Shown here: piece after piece, positions 55,179 to 64,000 of the stretch
How the letters are laid out: each line of letters starts with the position of its first letter
How positions within the stretch are numbered: position 1 is the stretch's first letter
Source: Prochlorococcus sp. AG-409-A10
Lineage (GTDB): Bacteria > Cyanobacteriota > Cyanobacteriia > PCC-6307 > Cyanobiaceae
Direction: 5' to 3'
Length of the DNA: 64,000 bases
Assembly: GCA_003216175.1 (NCBI GenBank)
Contig: QCJG01000001.1
Coordinates: 124,001 to 188,000 of the forward strand
Notes under the pieces: model-generated
Told to the model about the DNA's origin: nothing
Databases searched by the model: none
What the model saw: the letters and a program-made list of their open reading frames with translations, nothing else
Translations under genes and position numbers: made by a program

Positions 55179-56510
55179 TTAAATATTTTTTTTGAATAGA
55201 TCTTTATATTTATTCGAATTCTTAGAATTTTTATAATGTATCAGTAATTCATTATTTAATTTATACAGATCAGATTCCTCTTGATAATAATTGTTATATT
55301 TCTTGTGAACATAAATTGCTTTACTTTCTATTTGACTCGAATTAATAATCGACGAACTACCAAGTAAATTTTTAAGTAAAAAATTTATGAATTTTACAGA
55401 TATATCTTTGGATAATAGCTTTCTTGTATATTTATATCTAGCTAAAATATTAAAAGCCTTATTAGATAAATACAATATTATTTTCTTGAGAGAGCGAAAC
55501 AATCTTAATGATGGTCTAAAAATCTTCTTCAAGATAGATAAAAGAAGGAAAACATATTTCAATTGTTGTTTTAAGAGAATAATTTCTTTATTGATATTAT
55601 CTTTTTGTTCCTTCAAAGCATAAATTTCATGATTCAATTGAATCAACTCAGGTTTTATCTCTGCATAATGTTGATTAATAATCAATAAATTTTTCTGTGT
55701 AGTTTCACTTATCTCATTCGTAGTTTCACTTATCTCATTCAGTTTCTTAACATTTTTATTTGATTCTAAATCATAATCAATCGCAGAATCTATAGTGGAA
55801 ATTCCAATGTCAATATCTTTTTCCCATTCTTGGCTTTGAGAAAAAATTGTTTGAAAAGCTTCTTCTGTTTTTGTAGCTAAAATCAATAAATCCTGTCCAA
55901 CACCATTCAATATTCTTGTTAATTTTAATGGATCATCATTTTGAAGTGGGCCACCATGAATATAATAATATTTCACCTTATAAAAGCCACATTTTTCAAT
56001 TGAAAAAGTTATCCCATCAGGGTGTATTGGATTTATATGTGTAGGATCAACGTAAAAAGATTTTGTACTAACAACTAAATTATCTATGCTTGGTGTTTCT
56101 ATAATTAAAAGACCTTTCTCATTAAGTACTCTATTACATTCTTTAATTAATTCCATCAAAATATTATACTCTAAATGTTCAATAAGATGAAAAATAGTTA
56201 TAACAGAAATGGAATTATCCTCTATTTTCTTAATAGTTTCAATAGCATCTCCTTCAAGAATATTTAAGCCATAACTTTTACAAGTTTGAGCCATGTTTCG
56301 ATTGATTTCAAGTCCCAATGAATTAGGAGCAAGCTTGCACCAATGTTCTAACCACTCACCTCTACCACAACCAATATCTAATAGTTTCGGTTCTTCGAAT
56401 TTTTTTATTGTTAAATTAATTAATTTATCATAATTGTGAAATTGTTTTATTATTGAATCACGATCTCCACGAAATTTATCTTCGAATTCTAAATAATGGT
56501 TAGGTTCCAT
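55179..56510 (-). CDS. SAM-dependent methyltransferase with C-terminal coiled-coil region
   Basis: PKLLDIGCGRGEWLEHWCK, ISVITIFHLIEHLEYNILMELIKECNRVLNEKGLLIIETP; followed by IKPELIQLNHEIYALKEQKDNINKEIILLKQQL. Confidence 0.86.
   Translation of the reverse strand: MEPNHYLEFEDKFRGDRDSIIKQFHNYDKLINLTIKKFEEPKLLDIGCGRGEWLEHWCKLAPNSLGLEINRNMAQTCKSYGLNILEGDAIETIKKIEDNSISVITIFHLIEHLEYNILMELIKECNRVLNEKGLLIIETPSIDNLVVSTKSFYVDPTHINPIHPDGITFSIEKCGFYKVKYYYIHGGPLQNDDPLKLTRILNGVGQDLLILATKTEEAFQTIFSQSQEWEKDIDIGISTIDSAIDYDLESNKNVKKLNEISETTNEISETTQKNLLIINQHYAEIKPELIQLNHEIYALKEQKDNINKEIILLKQQLKYVFLLLSILKKIFRPSLRLFRSLKKIILYLSNKAFNILARYKYTRKLLSKDISVKFINFLLKNLLGSSSIINSSQIESKAIYVHKKYNNYYQEESDLYKLNNELLIHYKNSKNSNKYKDLFKKNI
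55699..55740. repeat. Perfect 21-bp tandem duplication (NEISETT x2) in methyltransferase gene
   Basis: gtagtttcacttatctcattc repeated twice. Confidence 0.95.
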
Positions 56511-56676
56511 AACGTTAATATATTTCAGTCAAGCTCAATTTCAGAATATGGTTTCAAATGCTTAAAGAGACTTAGATAATTAACTTGCTTAAAGAAGTTG
56601 ATTTGATATAGATAATTAATCATTGTGCGTGTTAAAGCTTAAGTAAGCTTTCCTGCTCTTCAAATAATAATACTTC

Positions 56677-57135
56677 ATGGATGATCTAAAGCTAATCAGT
56701 CATCTAAAAGGAGCACCAGCTCTCCGGATTTTTGGAATTGGTCCTAATTGCAGACCTGTTCAAGGTTTGAAAAAACTAAAGGATCTACTAAATCAAAATG
56801 CACCTTGGACAAATAATAGAAACGCAAAAGAGCTTGCCAAAATGCTTGCAAATACTGACGTCATAGTCACAGCTTGGAAAGGAGAAAAACTTATAGGATT
56901 TGGTAGAGCAACTAGCGACCAATCTTTTCGAGCAGTCTTATGGGATGTTGTAGTAGACAAAAATTATCAAAATTTAGGCTTAGGAAAACAGATTGTGCAA
57001 ACCATATTAAATAATCCATCCATTTCAAATGTTGAAAGGGTCTACTTAATGACTACTTTTTGCATGGAATTTTATCTAAAACTTGGCTTCAGTTTTGAAT
57101 CCAATCAAAGACTAATGTTATTAAAAGAAACCTAG
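56677..57135 (+). CDS. GNAT-family N-acetyltransferase
   Basis: LIGFGRATSDQSFRAVLWDVVVDKNYQNLGLGKQIVQTIL, FYLKLGFSFE. Confidence 0.88.
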   Translation: MDDLKLISHLKGAPALRIFGIGPNCRPVQGLKKLKDLLNQNAPWTNNRNAKELAKMLANTDVIVTAWKGEKLIGFGRATSDQSFRAVLWDVVVDKNYQNLGLGKQIVQTILNNPSISNVERVYLMTTFCMEFYLKLGFSFESNQRLMLLKET

Positions 57136-57174
57136 ATTATTAATAAAATAAGTATTTTATTAATAATCAAAATT

Positions 57175-58968
57175 TTAAAATATTCTAGTCATTTCAGAGA
57201 ATAGGCCTTTATTTTCTGCAGATTCTGCAAAACCTAAAAGGACTTCATGCCTTTCCTCTATGCCATTATTCAAATTACCTACCCAGTAATCGTAACCAGG
57301 TTGATCAAGCTCTCTATCTAAAACGTTAAGATAAAGGTTCTTGACATAGACCTCGTTACTAATATTTTCTCCATAACGAGTTTTGAATTCATCAGATACG
57401 AGAAAAGAAGATGAAACGGCTCTAGAATCATCAATTCCAGAGCTGAAATTGTTTATCCAATATCTAAGTCCATCAGCATCAGGGAAACGAGCAAAAGCAG
57501 CGTTATAAAGCCGGAACATTTGGCCAGTTGCATCATTCATCCCTGTCAACTGATCAAAAGTTTCCTTAATATCACTAAAAAGATTTAAATTTTTATCATT
57601 AAATTTTAAATTTGAATAACCTGTCAACTCATCAATACCTGTAGAAGTCTGGACCCCATATTTATCATTACCTAAGTCATAGAATACATACATATCACTA
57701 TTTCCTGAGTATATTTTTTCTGATTGAAAACCCAATGAATTTATCGACATAACACCTTTACTAGTAATTACTGCATTCTTATCTGCAAAGGTTAATCTTT
57801 CTATATTTGACAATGTATCGGTGCCATCATTTAGCGTTAATCGATTATCTTTAATAGTCACTATTTTATTGGCGATAGCAAATTCATAATCAGAGAAATT
57901 TCCAGAATAGATTGCTCGATCAAAATCCGTTCCACCATCTATATTATCGTTACCAGTACCCCCTTCAAAAATATCATTACCTAAACCACCTTTCAGTGTA
58001 TTACTAAATGAATCTCCAGTTAAAGTCTCACCTTTTATATCATTTATATCAACGATTACATATTGATTAGATTTATTACCATCGATATCCTCTGCTGTAA
58101 CAATAACATTGTAAGTATTTGATATATCAGAAGGTCTCTCCCCAATAGATGTAATACTATTAAAAGCAAAATAATTATTGACTTCTACAACATTGTTATT
58201 AACTCCAAATAATGGTAATTCATCTAAGTTTAAACCTATATCAGGATAATTAACTTGATATATATCAGCTGTATTGACTAATAATGGATTCCTTATCCCA
58301 TTTCCTAAAACATGTCCAAAAGCTGAAAACCCTCCATTTTGTGAATCTAAATTAAAGTTATCTGCCAAATTTATAAACCAACCTGATGTAGCACTATCAG
58401 GATCACCAGCAACTTTAGCCATCGCAATTGTACCCATTAAATTACTATTTCCAGGTTCATTTTTTATAGTTCCCTTTGACTGAATAAAAGTAGGATTAGG
58501 ATTTTGTTGATTTGATGCTTGAGTAGGTTGTATAAATGAACCACTTTGAATAATAAAATCTTTAACTAATCGATGTATAAAAGTTCTAGCATAAGATGCA
58601 TCATTTACATATTTTAAAAAATTATTAGCGGTAATATTAGTAGTTTGATAATCTGCACTATCTTTATCATATAATTCCACATAAAAAACATTTTTTATAT
58701 TACTTTGAATAGCTTCAAAATTCGTTTCAAACTTTAATATTGTCTGATTTCCTGCAAAAAAACTTTCAAAGTCTGGAGATTCCTTAAAACTCAGCTGACC
58801 AGAATCCTTATCAATAGAAAAAAAACTTTTCTCTCCTCCAGAAATTGACCAAGACACTGATTCGTTTGCAGTAAAGCTATATATATTTCTTTCATTTTCA
58901 TTTACTGAAGCATAGGTTAATTTTGCACCCTCTATGCCAGAGGCACCCTGAATTAATGGATTAGCCAT
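57175..58968 (-). CDS. Exported cyclophilin-type PPIase embedded in cadherin-like/RTX exoprotein with C-terminal DUF4214
   Basis: FLKYVNDASYARTFIHRLVKDFIIQSGSF, TIAMAKVAGDPDSATSGWFINLADN, FGHVLGNG; LKGGLGNDIFEGGTGNDNIDGG; FRLYNAAFARFPDADGLRYWINNFSSGIDD...LYLNVLDRELDQPGYDYWVGNLNNGIEER. Confidence 0.88.
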   Translation of the reverse strand: MANPLIQGASGIEGAKLTYASVNENERNIYSFTANESVSWSISGGEKSFFSIDKDSGQLSFKESPDFESFFAGNQTILKFETNFEAIQSNIKNVFYVELYDKDSADYQTTNITANNFLKYVNDASYARTFIHRLVKDFIIQSGSFIQPTQASNQQNPNPTFIQSKGTIKNEPGNSNLMGTIAMAKVAGDPDSATSGWFINLADNFNLDSQNGGFSAFGHVLGNGIRNPLLVNTADIYQVNYPDIGLNLDELPLFGVNNNVVEVNNYFAFNSITSIGERPSDISNTYNVIVTAEDIDGNKSNQYVIVDINDIKGETLTGDSFSNTLKGGLGNDIFEGGTGNDNIDGGTDFDRAIYSGNFSDYEFAIANKIVTIKDNRLTLNDGTDTLSNIERLTFADKNAVITSKGVMSINSLGFQSEKIYSGNSDMYVFYDLGNDKYGVQTSTGIDELTGYSNLKFNDKNLNLFSDIKETFDQLTGMNDATGQMFRLYNAAFARFPDADGLRYWINNFSSGIDDSRAVSSSFLVSDEFKTRYGENISNEVYVKNLYLNVLDRELDQPGYDYWVGNLNNGIEERHEVLLGFAESAENKGLFSEMTRIF

Positions 58969-59124
58969 GATTGATCTGCGCCTATATTGTTATCGGCGAA
59001 AAATTAATAAAATTGATGAAATAATACAACAAACAAACAAAAATTACTAGTTCATAATGCAATAAATCTTTTGTTTATATTAAAAAATATACGAATAAAA
59101 AATATCAATGCTAAAAGCATTTAA

Positions 59125-59195
59125 GCGGATGAAGAGATTCGAACTCTCGACATTCTCCTTGGCAAGGAGATGCTCTACCACTGAGCTACATCCGC
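59125..59195 (-). tRNA. tRNA-Gly (anticodon GCC)
   Basis: Minus strand GCGGATGTAGCTCAGTGGTAGAGCATCTCCTTGCCAAGGAGAATGTCGAGAGTTCGAATCTCTTCATCCGC folds as a cloverleaf with GCC in CTTGCCAAG loop. Confidence 0.97.
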
Positions 59196-59274
59196 ATTTC
59201 GTTATCTTATACCTTAATACATTGATCTGACTACACTAATTCTGATTTTCAGTGGTTTTGTCAATTAAAAATTC

Positions 59275-59751
59275 TTAAACCACTGCTTTCATTAATGATC
59301 CCATCTCAAGTGCTTGCAAAGCATAAGTCCATCCAAGATTATTCTTAATTCCTGCCCTTTCTAATGCCTGCTGCATAGTGTCAGTTGTTAAAACTCCAAA
59401 GATAATCGGCAATCCAGTCTCTCTAGAAACAGCAGCAATTCCTTTACTTGCTTCAGCTACAACAACATCAAAGTGTGGTGTATCACCACGTATAACTGCT
59501 CCCAACGTAATGACTACATCATAATTACCTTTTCTAGCAAGTTTTTGTGAAACAATTGGCAATTCAAATGCACCTGGTACCCAAGCTATATCTAATTGCT
59601 TACTCGTATCGGCTACATCAATTCCATGCCTAGAAAGACAATCGAGGCAGCCACTTAATAACTTAGTTGTAATTAGATCATTAAATCTAGCTATGACAAT
59701 AGCTACTCTTAAAGATGAAGAATCCTCAAAGGTACCTTCTATTATCGCCAT
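59275..59751 (-). CDS. ribH: 6,7-dimethyl-8-ribityllumazine synthase
   Basis: [68 protein letters not shown]. Confidence 0.96.
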   Translation of the reverse strand: MAIIEGTFEDSSSLRVAIVIARFNDLITTKLLSGCLDCLSRHGIDVADTSKQLDIAWVPGAFELPIVSQKLARKGNYDVVITLGAVIRGDTPHFDVVVAEASKGIAAVSRETGLPIIFGVLTTDTMQQALERAGIKNNLGWTYALQALEMGSLMKAVV

Positions 59752-59853
59752 GTTTTAAGGCATTTAATACAACCTTACAGTAACCTCTATCGAGTACTTG
59801 AAAACATTAAATTAAAAATCACAGCATATAAACCTTTCCATTTAAATAATTTC

Positions 59854-60114
59854 TTAAACACTCATTTGATGAGTGATGTATTCACCAACTAAAGCCTGAA
59901 GCAATACCAAATGGAACCAAACTCCTGCAAGAATCTCGATCTTTTTAATGTTGGGATTTCTATTGTCTTCAGGATTGGTTTGGGTCATGTAGAAAACAGG
60001 AACACCAATCACCAAAAGCAATGAAGAGAATAAAAGTGCGTTAGCAACGATTGAATTAATAGCCAGCATGGTTGAAGCTGCAGAAAAATTTCTCAATATC
60101 GATAATTCTCCCAT
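59854..60114 (-). CDS. psbZ: Photosystem II PsbZ (Ycf9)-like protein; MLAINSIV start at about 60069 gives a more usual length
   Basis: ANALLFSSLLLVIGVPVFYMT...NIKKIEILAGVWFHLVLL, two TM helices; beside ribH and mutS. Confidence 0.72.
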   Translation of the reverse strand: MGELSILRNFSAASTMLAINSIVANALLFSSLLLVIGVPVFYMTQTNPEDNRNPNIKKIEILAGVWFHLVLLQALVGEYITHQMSV

Positions 60115-60206
60115 GTAAGTGTTTCTTTGACTGATTCATCTTCAAATTTGTAGTGAGGCTTCACATGCAAAAAAAATTAATTCTTCTAAGATGCATTGAT
60201 TAAGAA

Positions 60207-62999
60207 GTGAGTAATGAAATGGCTGCCAGCCAAAACCCCATACAAGGCAGTCTATTTGAGGTTGATAAGGAGAGTCAAATCAATGAAGATGAACAAATTA
60301 ATACCTCAAGAACTTCGAATGAAAATCTGTCAAATCAACAACTTAAAGATGACGCATCACTCAGACCTCGAATAAAAAAGAAGAATAAAAATCCAAATCA
60401 AATCAATGATTTAGATCAGTTTGCTAATGCAGCAATTGAAGACCCAAAGTGGTCACATCACAATTTGCCCAACATTGATGATCTAACCCCTGCACTCAAA
60501 CATTATGTCGAATTAAAAATAGAAAATCCTGAAAGAGTTCTGCTTTATAGGCTTGGAGACTTCTTCGAATGTTTTTTTGAAGATGCAATAACACTTTCTC
60601 AGCTTCTAGAGATCACACTCACAAGTAAAGAGGGTGGTAAAAAAATTGGCAAAGTACCGATGGCTGGCATACCTCACCATGCATCTGATCGTTATTGCAC
60701 AGAACTAATTAAAAAAGGGTTATCAATTGCTATTTGTGATCAACTTGAGGCCGCTCCATCAAAAGGTAATAAGTTAATAAAAAGAGGCATAACTAGATTA
60801 ATAACCCCTGGAACAATTCTAGAAGAGGGCATGCTAAGGGCTAAACAAAACAATTGGCTAGCTTCTGTTCTACTAGAAACCAAAACTAAGCCAGAGTTTT
60901 TTAACTGGTCTTTGGCAAAGCTAGATGTCAGCACAGGAGAATTTCTTGTTCAAGAAGGTCAAGACTGTAATAATTTACGTCAAGAATTAACTAAACTAAA
61001 AGCAGCAGAAATCATATCAGAAAAAAATTCCATTTCAAATAAAAACTGGCATGAAGGTGTAATAGAAATAACCGAATTCAATCAAACATCATTTTCTAAA
61101 TTAGAAGCACAGACAACTATTAAAGATCATTATTGTCTCAATAATATTGATGGATTAGGTATTCATCCCGATTCACTATCAATTAGAACAGTTGGAGGCT
61201 TAATCGCATATTTAAATAAAACTCATCCAAGTATTAATGATAACTTTAAAAATGGAATAAAGACAAATATATGTATTGATTTTCCTCAAATAAAAAATAA
61301 TCAGGTAGGACTAATTATAGATAATCAAACAAGAAGAAATTTAGAAATTACTACAACTCAAAAAGATGGGAAATTTCATGGCTCATTACTTTGGGCAATT
61401 GATAAAACATTAACCTCAATGGGCGGTAGATGTATTAGAAGATGGTTAGAAGAACCATTAACAGATATTTATTCGATACAGAATAGACAAAAAATAATCA
61501 AATTATTAGTTGAATCATCGCCCTTAAGAAAAAATATCCGAAAAATATTGAGAGCCATGGGTGATTTAGAACGCCTATCAGGGAGAGCAGGAGCACAACA
61601 AGCAGGAGCTCGTGATTTAGTTGCTATAGCGGAAGGTATTAAACGTTTACCTATAATTCAAAAATATCTTGATGACCCAATCTTTGAAGAAACAAATTAT
61701 TTCGAATCTATTATTAATTTAGATCACAACTTAATAGAAGTTGCTTCAAAAATAAATAATGAAATCATAGATAATCCTCCTCTTAGTCTTACAGAGGGTG
61801 GACTAATTCATGATGGTGTAGATCCAATATTAGATGGACTTCGAAATCAACTTGATGATCATAATTCATGGTTAAAATCTCAAGAAATAGAAGAAAGAAA
61901 GAAAAGCAATATTAATAATTTAAAGCTGCAATATCATCGATCGTTTGGATACTTTTTATCAGTAAGTAAAGCAAAGTCTATCAATGTTCCAGATCACTGG
62001 ATCAGAAGGCAAACTTTAACTAATGAAGAACGTTTTGTAACACCAGGATTAAAAGAACGAGAAGGGAAGATTTTTCAGGTTAAAGCGAGAATATCACAAC
62101 TTGAATATGAACTATTTTGTAAAATTCGAACTCTTGTTGGAAATAAATCAAAAGTGATTAGAAAAGCAGCAAAAGCAATTTCTTGCTTAGATGTTCTATC
62201 TGGTCTGGCCGAATTGGCCGCTATCAATGACTATATTCAACCCAAAATAGTTGATGAGCAAAATAAAAATGAATCAAGGAAATTATCTATAAAAGGTGGA
62301 CGTCACCCTGTAGTTGAGCAAATTTTAGTTGATAAAGTTTTCGTTCCTAATGATGTTGAACTAGGCTCTAAAACTGATCTAATAATCCTTTCAGGGCCAA
62401 ATGCAAGTGGTAAAAGTTGTTACTTAAGACAAGTAGGTCTATTGCAAATTATGGCTCAAATCGGTAGTTGGATCCCAGCTAAATCTTGTACTTTAGGAAT
62501 TGCAGATCAACTTTTTACTCGCGTTGGAGCAGTAGATGATTTAGCGGCAGGTCAATCGACTTTCATGGTTGAAATGATTGAAACAGCATTCATTCTTAAT
62601 AAGGCCACTGATAAATCATTGGTTTTATTAGATGAAATTGGACGAGGGACTTCAACTTTTGATGGCTTATCTATTGCCTGGTCAGTCAGCGAATTTTTAG
62701 CTAAAAAAATAAAAAGCCGTTCAATCTTTGCAACTCATTATCATGAATTGAATCAAATTTCTGAATATATTGAGAATGTAGAAAATTATCAAATTCTAGT
62801 TCAATATAAAAATAATTCACTTTCATTTCTGCACAAAGTTGGAAAAGGAGGAGCAAATAAAAGTTATGGGATTGAAGCAGCTCGACTTGCTGGAGTGCCC
62901 ATAGAAGTAGTAAGAAATGCAAAGGAAATTTTAAATAATCTTGAGAAAAATAGCCCCAATAATATTCAAGTTAAACAACCAATTAAAAACTGCAAATAA
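60207..62999 (+). CDS. mutS: DNA mismatch repair protein MutS (GTG start)
   Basis: LLYRLGDFFECFFEDA, MAGIPHHA, LSGPNASGKSCYLRQVGLLQIMAQIGSWIPA, LLDEIGRGTSTFDGLSIAW, FATHYHEL. Confidence 0.97.
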   Translation: MSNEMAASQNPIQGSLFEVDKESQINEDEQINTSRTSNENLSNQQLKDDASLRPRIKKKNKNPNQINDLDQFANAAIEDPKWSHHNLPNIDDLTPALKHYVELKIENPERVLLYRLGDFFECFFEDAITLSQLLEITLTSKEGGKKIGKVPMAGIPHHASDRYCTELIKKGLSIAICDQLEAAPSKGNKLIKRGITRLITPGTILEEGMLRAKQNNWLASVLLETKTKPEFFNWSLAKLDVSTGEFLVQEGQDCNNLRQELTKLKAAEIISEKNSISNKNWHEGVIEITEFNQTSFSKLEAQTTIKDHYCLNNIDGLGIHPDSLSIRTVGGLIAYLNKTHPSINDNFKNGIKTNICIDFPQIKNNQVGLIIDNQTRRNLEITTTQKDGKFHGSLLWAIDKTLTSMGGRCIRRWLEEPLTDIYSIQNRQKIIKLLVESSPLRKNIRKILRAMGDLERLSGRAGAQQAGARDLVAIAEGIKRLPIIQKYLDDPIFEETNYFESIINLDHNLIEVASKINNEIIDNPPLSLTEGGLIHDGVDPILDGLRNQLDDHNSWLKSQEIEERKKSNINNLKLQYHRSFGYFLSVSKAKSINVPDHWIRRQTLTNEERFVTPGLKEREGKIFQVKARISQLEYELFCKIRTLVGNKSKVIRKAAKAISCLDVLSGLAELAAINDYIQPKIVDEQNKNESRKLSIKGGRHPVVEQILVDKVFVPNDVELGSKTDLIILSGPNASGKSCYLRQVGLLQIMAQIGSWIPAKSCTLGIADQLFTRVGAVDDLAAGQSTFMVEMIETAFILNKATDKSLVLLDEIGRGTSTFDGLSIAWSVSEFLAKKIKSRSIFATHYHELNQISEYIENVENYQILVQYKNNSLSFLHKVGKGGANKSYGIEAARLAGVPIEVVRNAKEILNNLEKNSPNNIQVKQPIKNCK

Positions 63000-63012
63000 A
63001 TTTATATGCAAT

Positions 63013-63645
63013 TCAAGGTTCTGCAGCTCTCAATAAGGCATTAGTCGCAGCTGCAGCTAAAGATGCTCCTCCTTTAGAACCCTCCAAAACAATATATGGA
63101 CAGTCACTATTTAATAATCGACTTTTACTCTCAGAAACGCCTATAAATCCTACTGGCATTCCAATAATCAAACTTGGTGTTGCATAACCAGATTCCACAA
63201 GATCTAATAAACAAATTAAAGCTGTTGGCGAACTCCCAATCACAACAAAAGGAGCATTTAATAAGTTCTCTTGATCCTCCAAATCCAACCATATATTTCT
63301 CATGCCAATTGCACTTCTAGTAGTCAAAGTTGAATCAATTGAGTTGGGTGCCATACCTAAAATGCATTGAACATCAGAATTTATCGTCCTTTTAGCCATT
63401 GGAGATATTGCCGCCTCTGCCATATAAGTATCGGTTAAAATCTTCGCACCATTCTTCAATGCATTAATAGCATTCTCACAAGCACTTGGACTAAACCTAA
63501 TGCATGACTGAAGGCTAAAGTCACCACTTGAATGAATAATGCGTTCTAAAATTGATTGCTGAACCTTATCAAGTCCTGTAATGCCTAATTTAGATCTAAT
63601 ATATTTAACACTTTCAAGAAAAATGGGATGCTCTGGTGTTTTCAC
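63013..63645 (-). CDS. cobH: Precorrin-8X methylmutase (CobH/CbiC)
   Basis: ERIIHSSGDFSLQSCIRFSPSACENAINALKNGAKILTDTYMAEAAI, GMPVGFIGVSESKSRLL. Confidence 0.92.
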   Translation of the reverse strand: MKTPEHPIFLESVKYIRSKLGITGLDKVQQSILERIIHSSGDFSLQSCIRFSPSACENAINALKNGAKILTDTYMAEAAISPMAKRTINSDVQCILGMAPNSIDSTLTTRSAIGMRNIWLDLEDQENLLNAPFVVIGSSPTALICLLDLVESGYATPSLIIGMPVGFIGVSESKSRLLNSDCPYIVLEGSKGGASLAAAATNALLRAAEP

Positions 63646-63703
63646 TGTTAAATTTCCCGAGCTAATTTAAGATCAGAATCTTTTAATAACATATATCTAA
63701 GTT

Positions 63704-64000
63704 ATGCCAATACATTTAATATGGGGGGATGATTATGAAGCCTGTAACAGGGAAATAGAAGAAATAATTCAAAAAACTATAGATCCATCATGGAAAAGTT
63801 TTAACTATAGTCAAATAGATGGAAATGACCCAAAGCAAAATTTCAGAGCACTTGAAGAGGTTCAAAGCTCTCCTTTAGGCAGCGGAGGAAGAATTGTACT
63901 AGTTAGACGTAGCCCTTTTTGTAACGGATGTTCTATTGAGCTGGCGAATAAACTTGAACAAGCAATTAAATTAATTCCTGATAATACTCATCTAATTTTA
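63704..64000 (+). CDS. holA: DNA polymerase III delta subunit (HolA), truncated by window edge
   Basis: MPIHLIWGDDYEACNREIEEIIQKTIDPSWKSFNYSQIDG...LGSGGRIVLVRRSPFC...IPDNTHLIL. Confidence 0.8.
   Translation, partial: MPIHLIWGDDYEACNREIEEIIQKTIDPSWKSFNYSQIDGNDPKQNFRALEEVQSSPLGSGGRIVLVRRSPFCNGCSIELANKLEQAIKLIPDNTHLIL

Noticed and set aside
59125-59195. tRNA-Gly as a proven attachment site for an island
   Set aside because: No direct repeat of its 3' end and no integrase recognised in the window; kept only as a low-weight hypothesis.

Overview
AT-rich marine picocyanobacterium-type chromosome. Gene content (psbZ-like next to ribH, an RpaB-like regulator, cobH, smpB/ruvB, mreBCD) suggests Prochlorococcus or a close relative; this is inference and no strain is assigned. 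Positions 1-22.7 kb and 59.1-64 kb are ordinary housekeeping DNA: ruvB, smpB, lysS, response regulator, mreDCB, ssb, dedA-like, ahcY, tsaE, pfkB-like, mutY, hydrolase, group-2 sigma factor, mgtE, gpx, crcB pair, gyrB, miaA, infC, gntR-like, cysE; then tRNA-Gly, ribH, psbZ-like, mutS, cobH, 5' part of holA. Between them, interrupted only by secA, is an accessory region of about 34 kb for surface and secreted products. It contains: (i) an ABC-2 polysaccharide-type exporter whose ATPase has an N-terminal DUF4214-like module; (ii) a type I secretion locus (small DUF6447-like protein, parvulin-like foldase, CNB plus degenerate C39 plus ABC exporter, HlyD adaptor); (iii) a metzincin protease and a cyclophilin exoprotein, each ending in DUF4214-like modules; (iv) two tandem giant non-Sec proteins (3145 aa and about 1517 aa) that share a 3.2-kb block reading as essentially identical at nucleotide level; the longer one also has an array of about 11 degenerate repeats; (v) two GDP-mannose-dehydratase-like enzymes, a triple-domain GT4 glycosyltransferase and a methyltransferase. 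The best candidate for something undescribed is this set of five genes sharing a DUF4214-like module, four encoding predicted exported proteins and one a cytosolic exporter ATPase, together with the apparently homogenised long/short giant-protein pair. No CRISPR array, rRNA operon, transposase or integrase was recognised.
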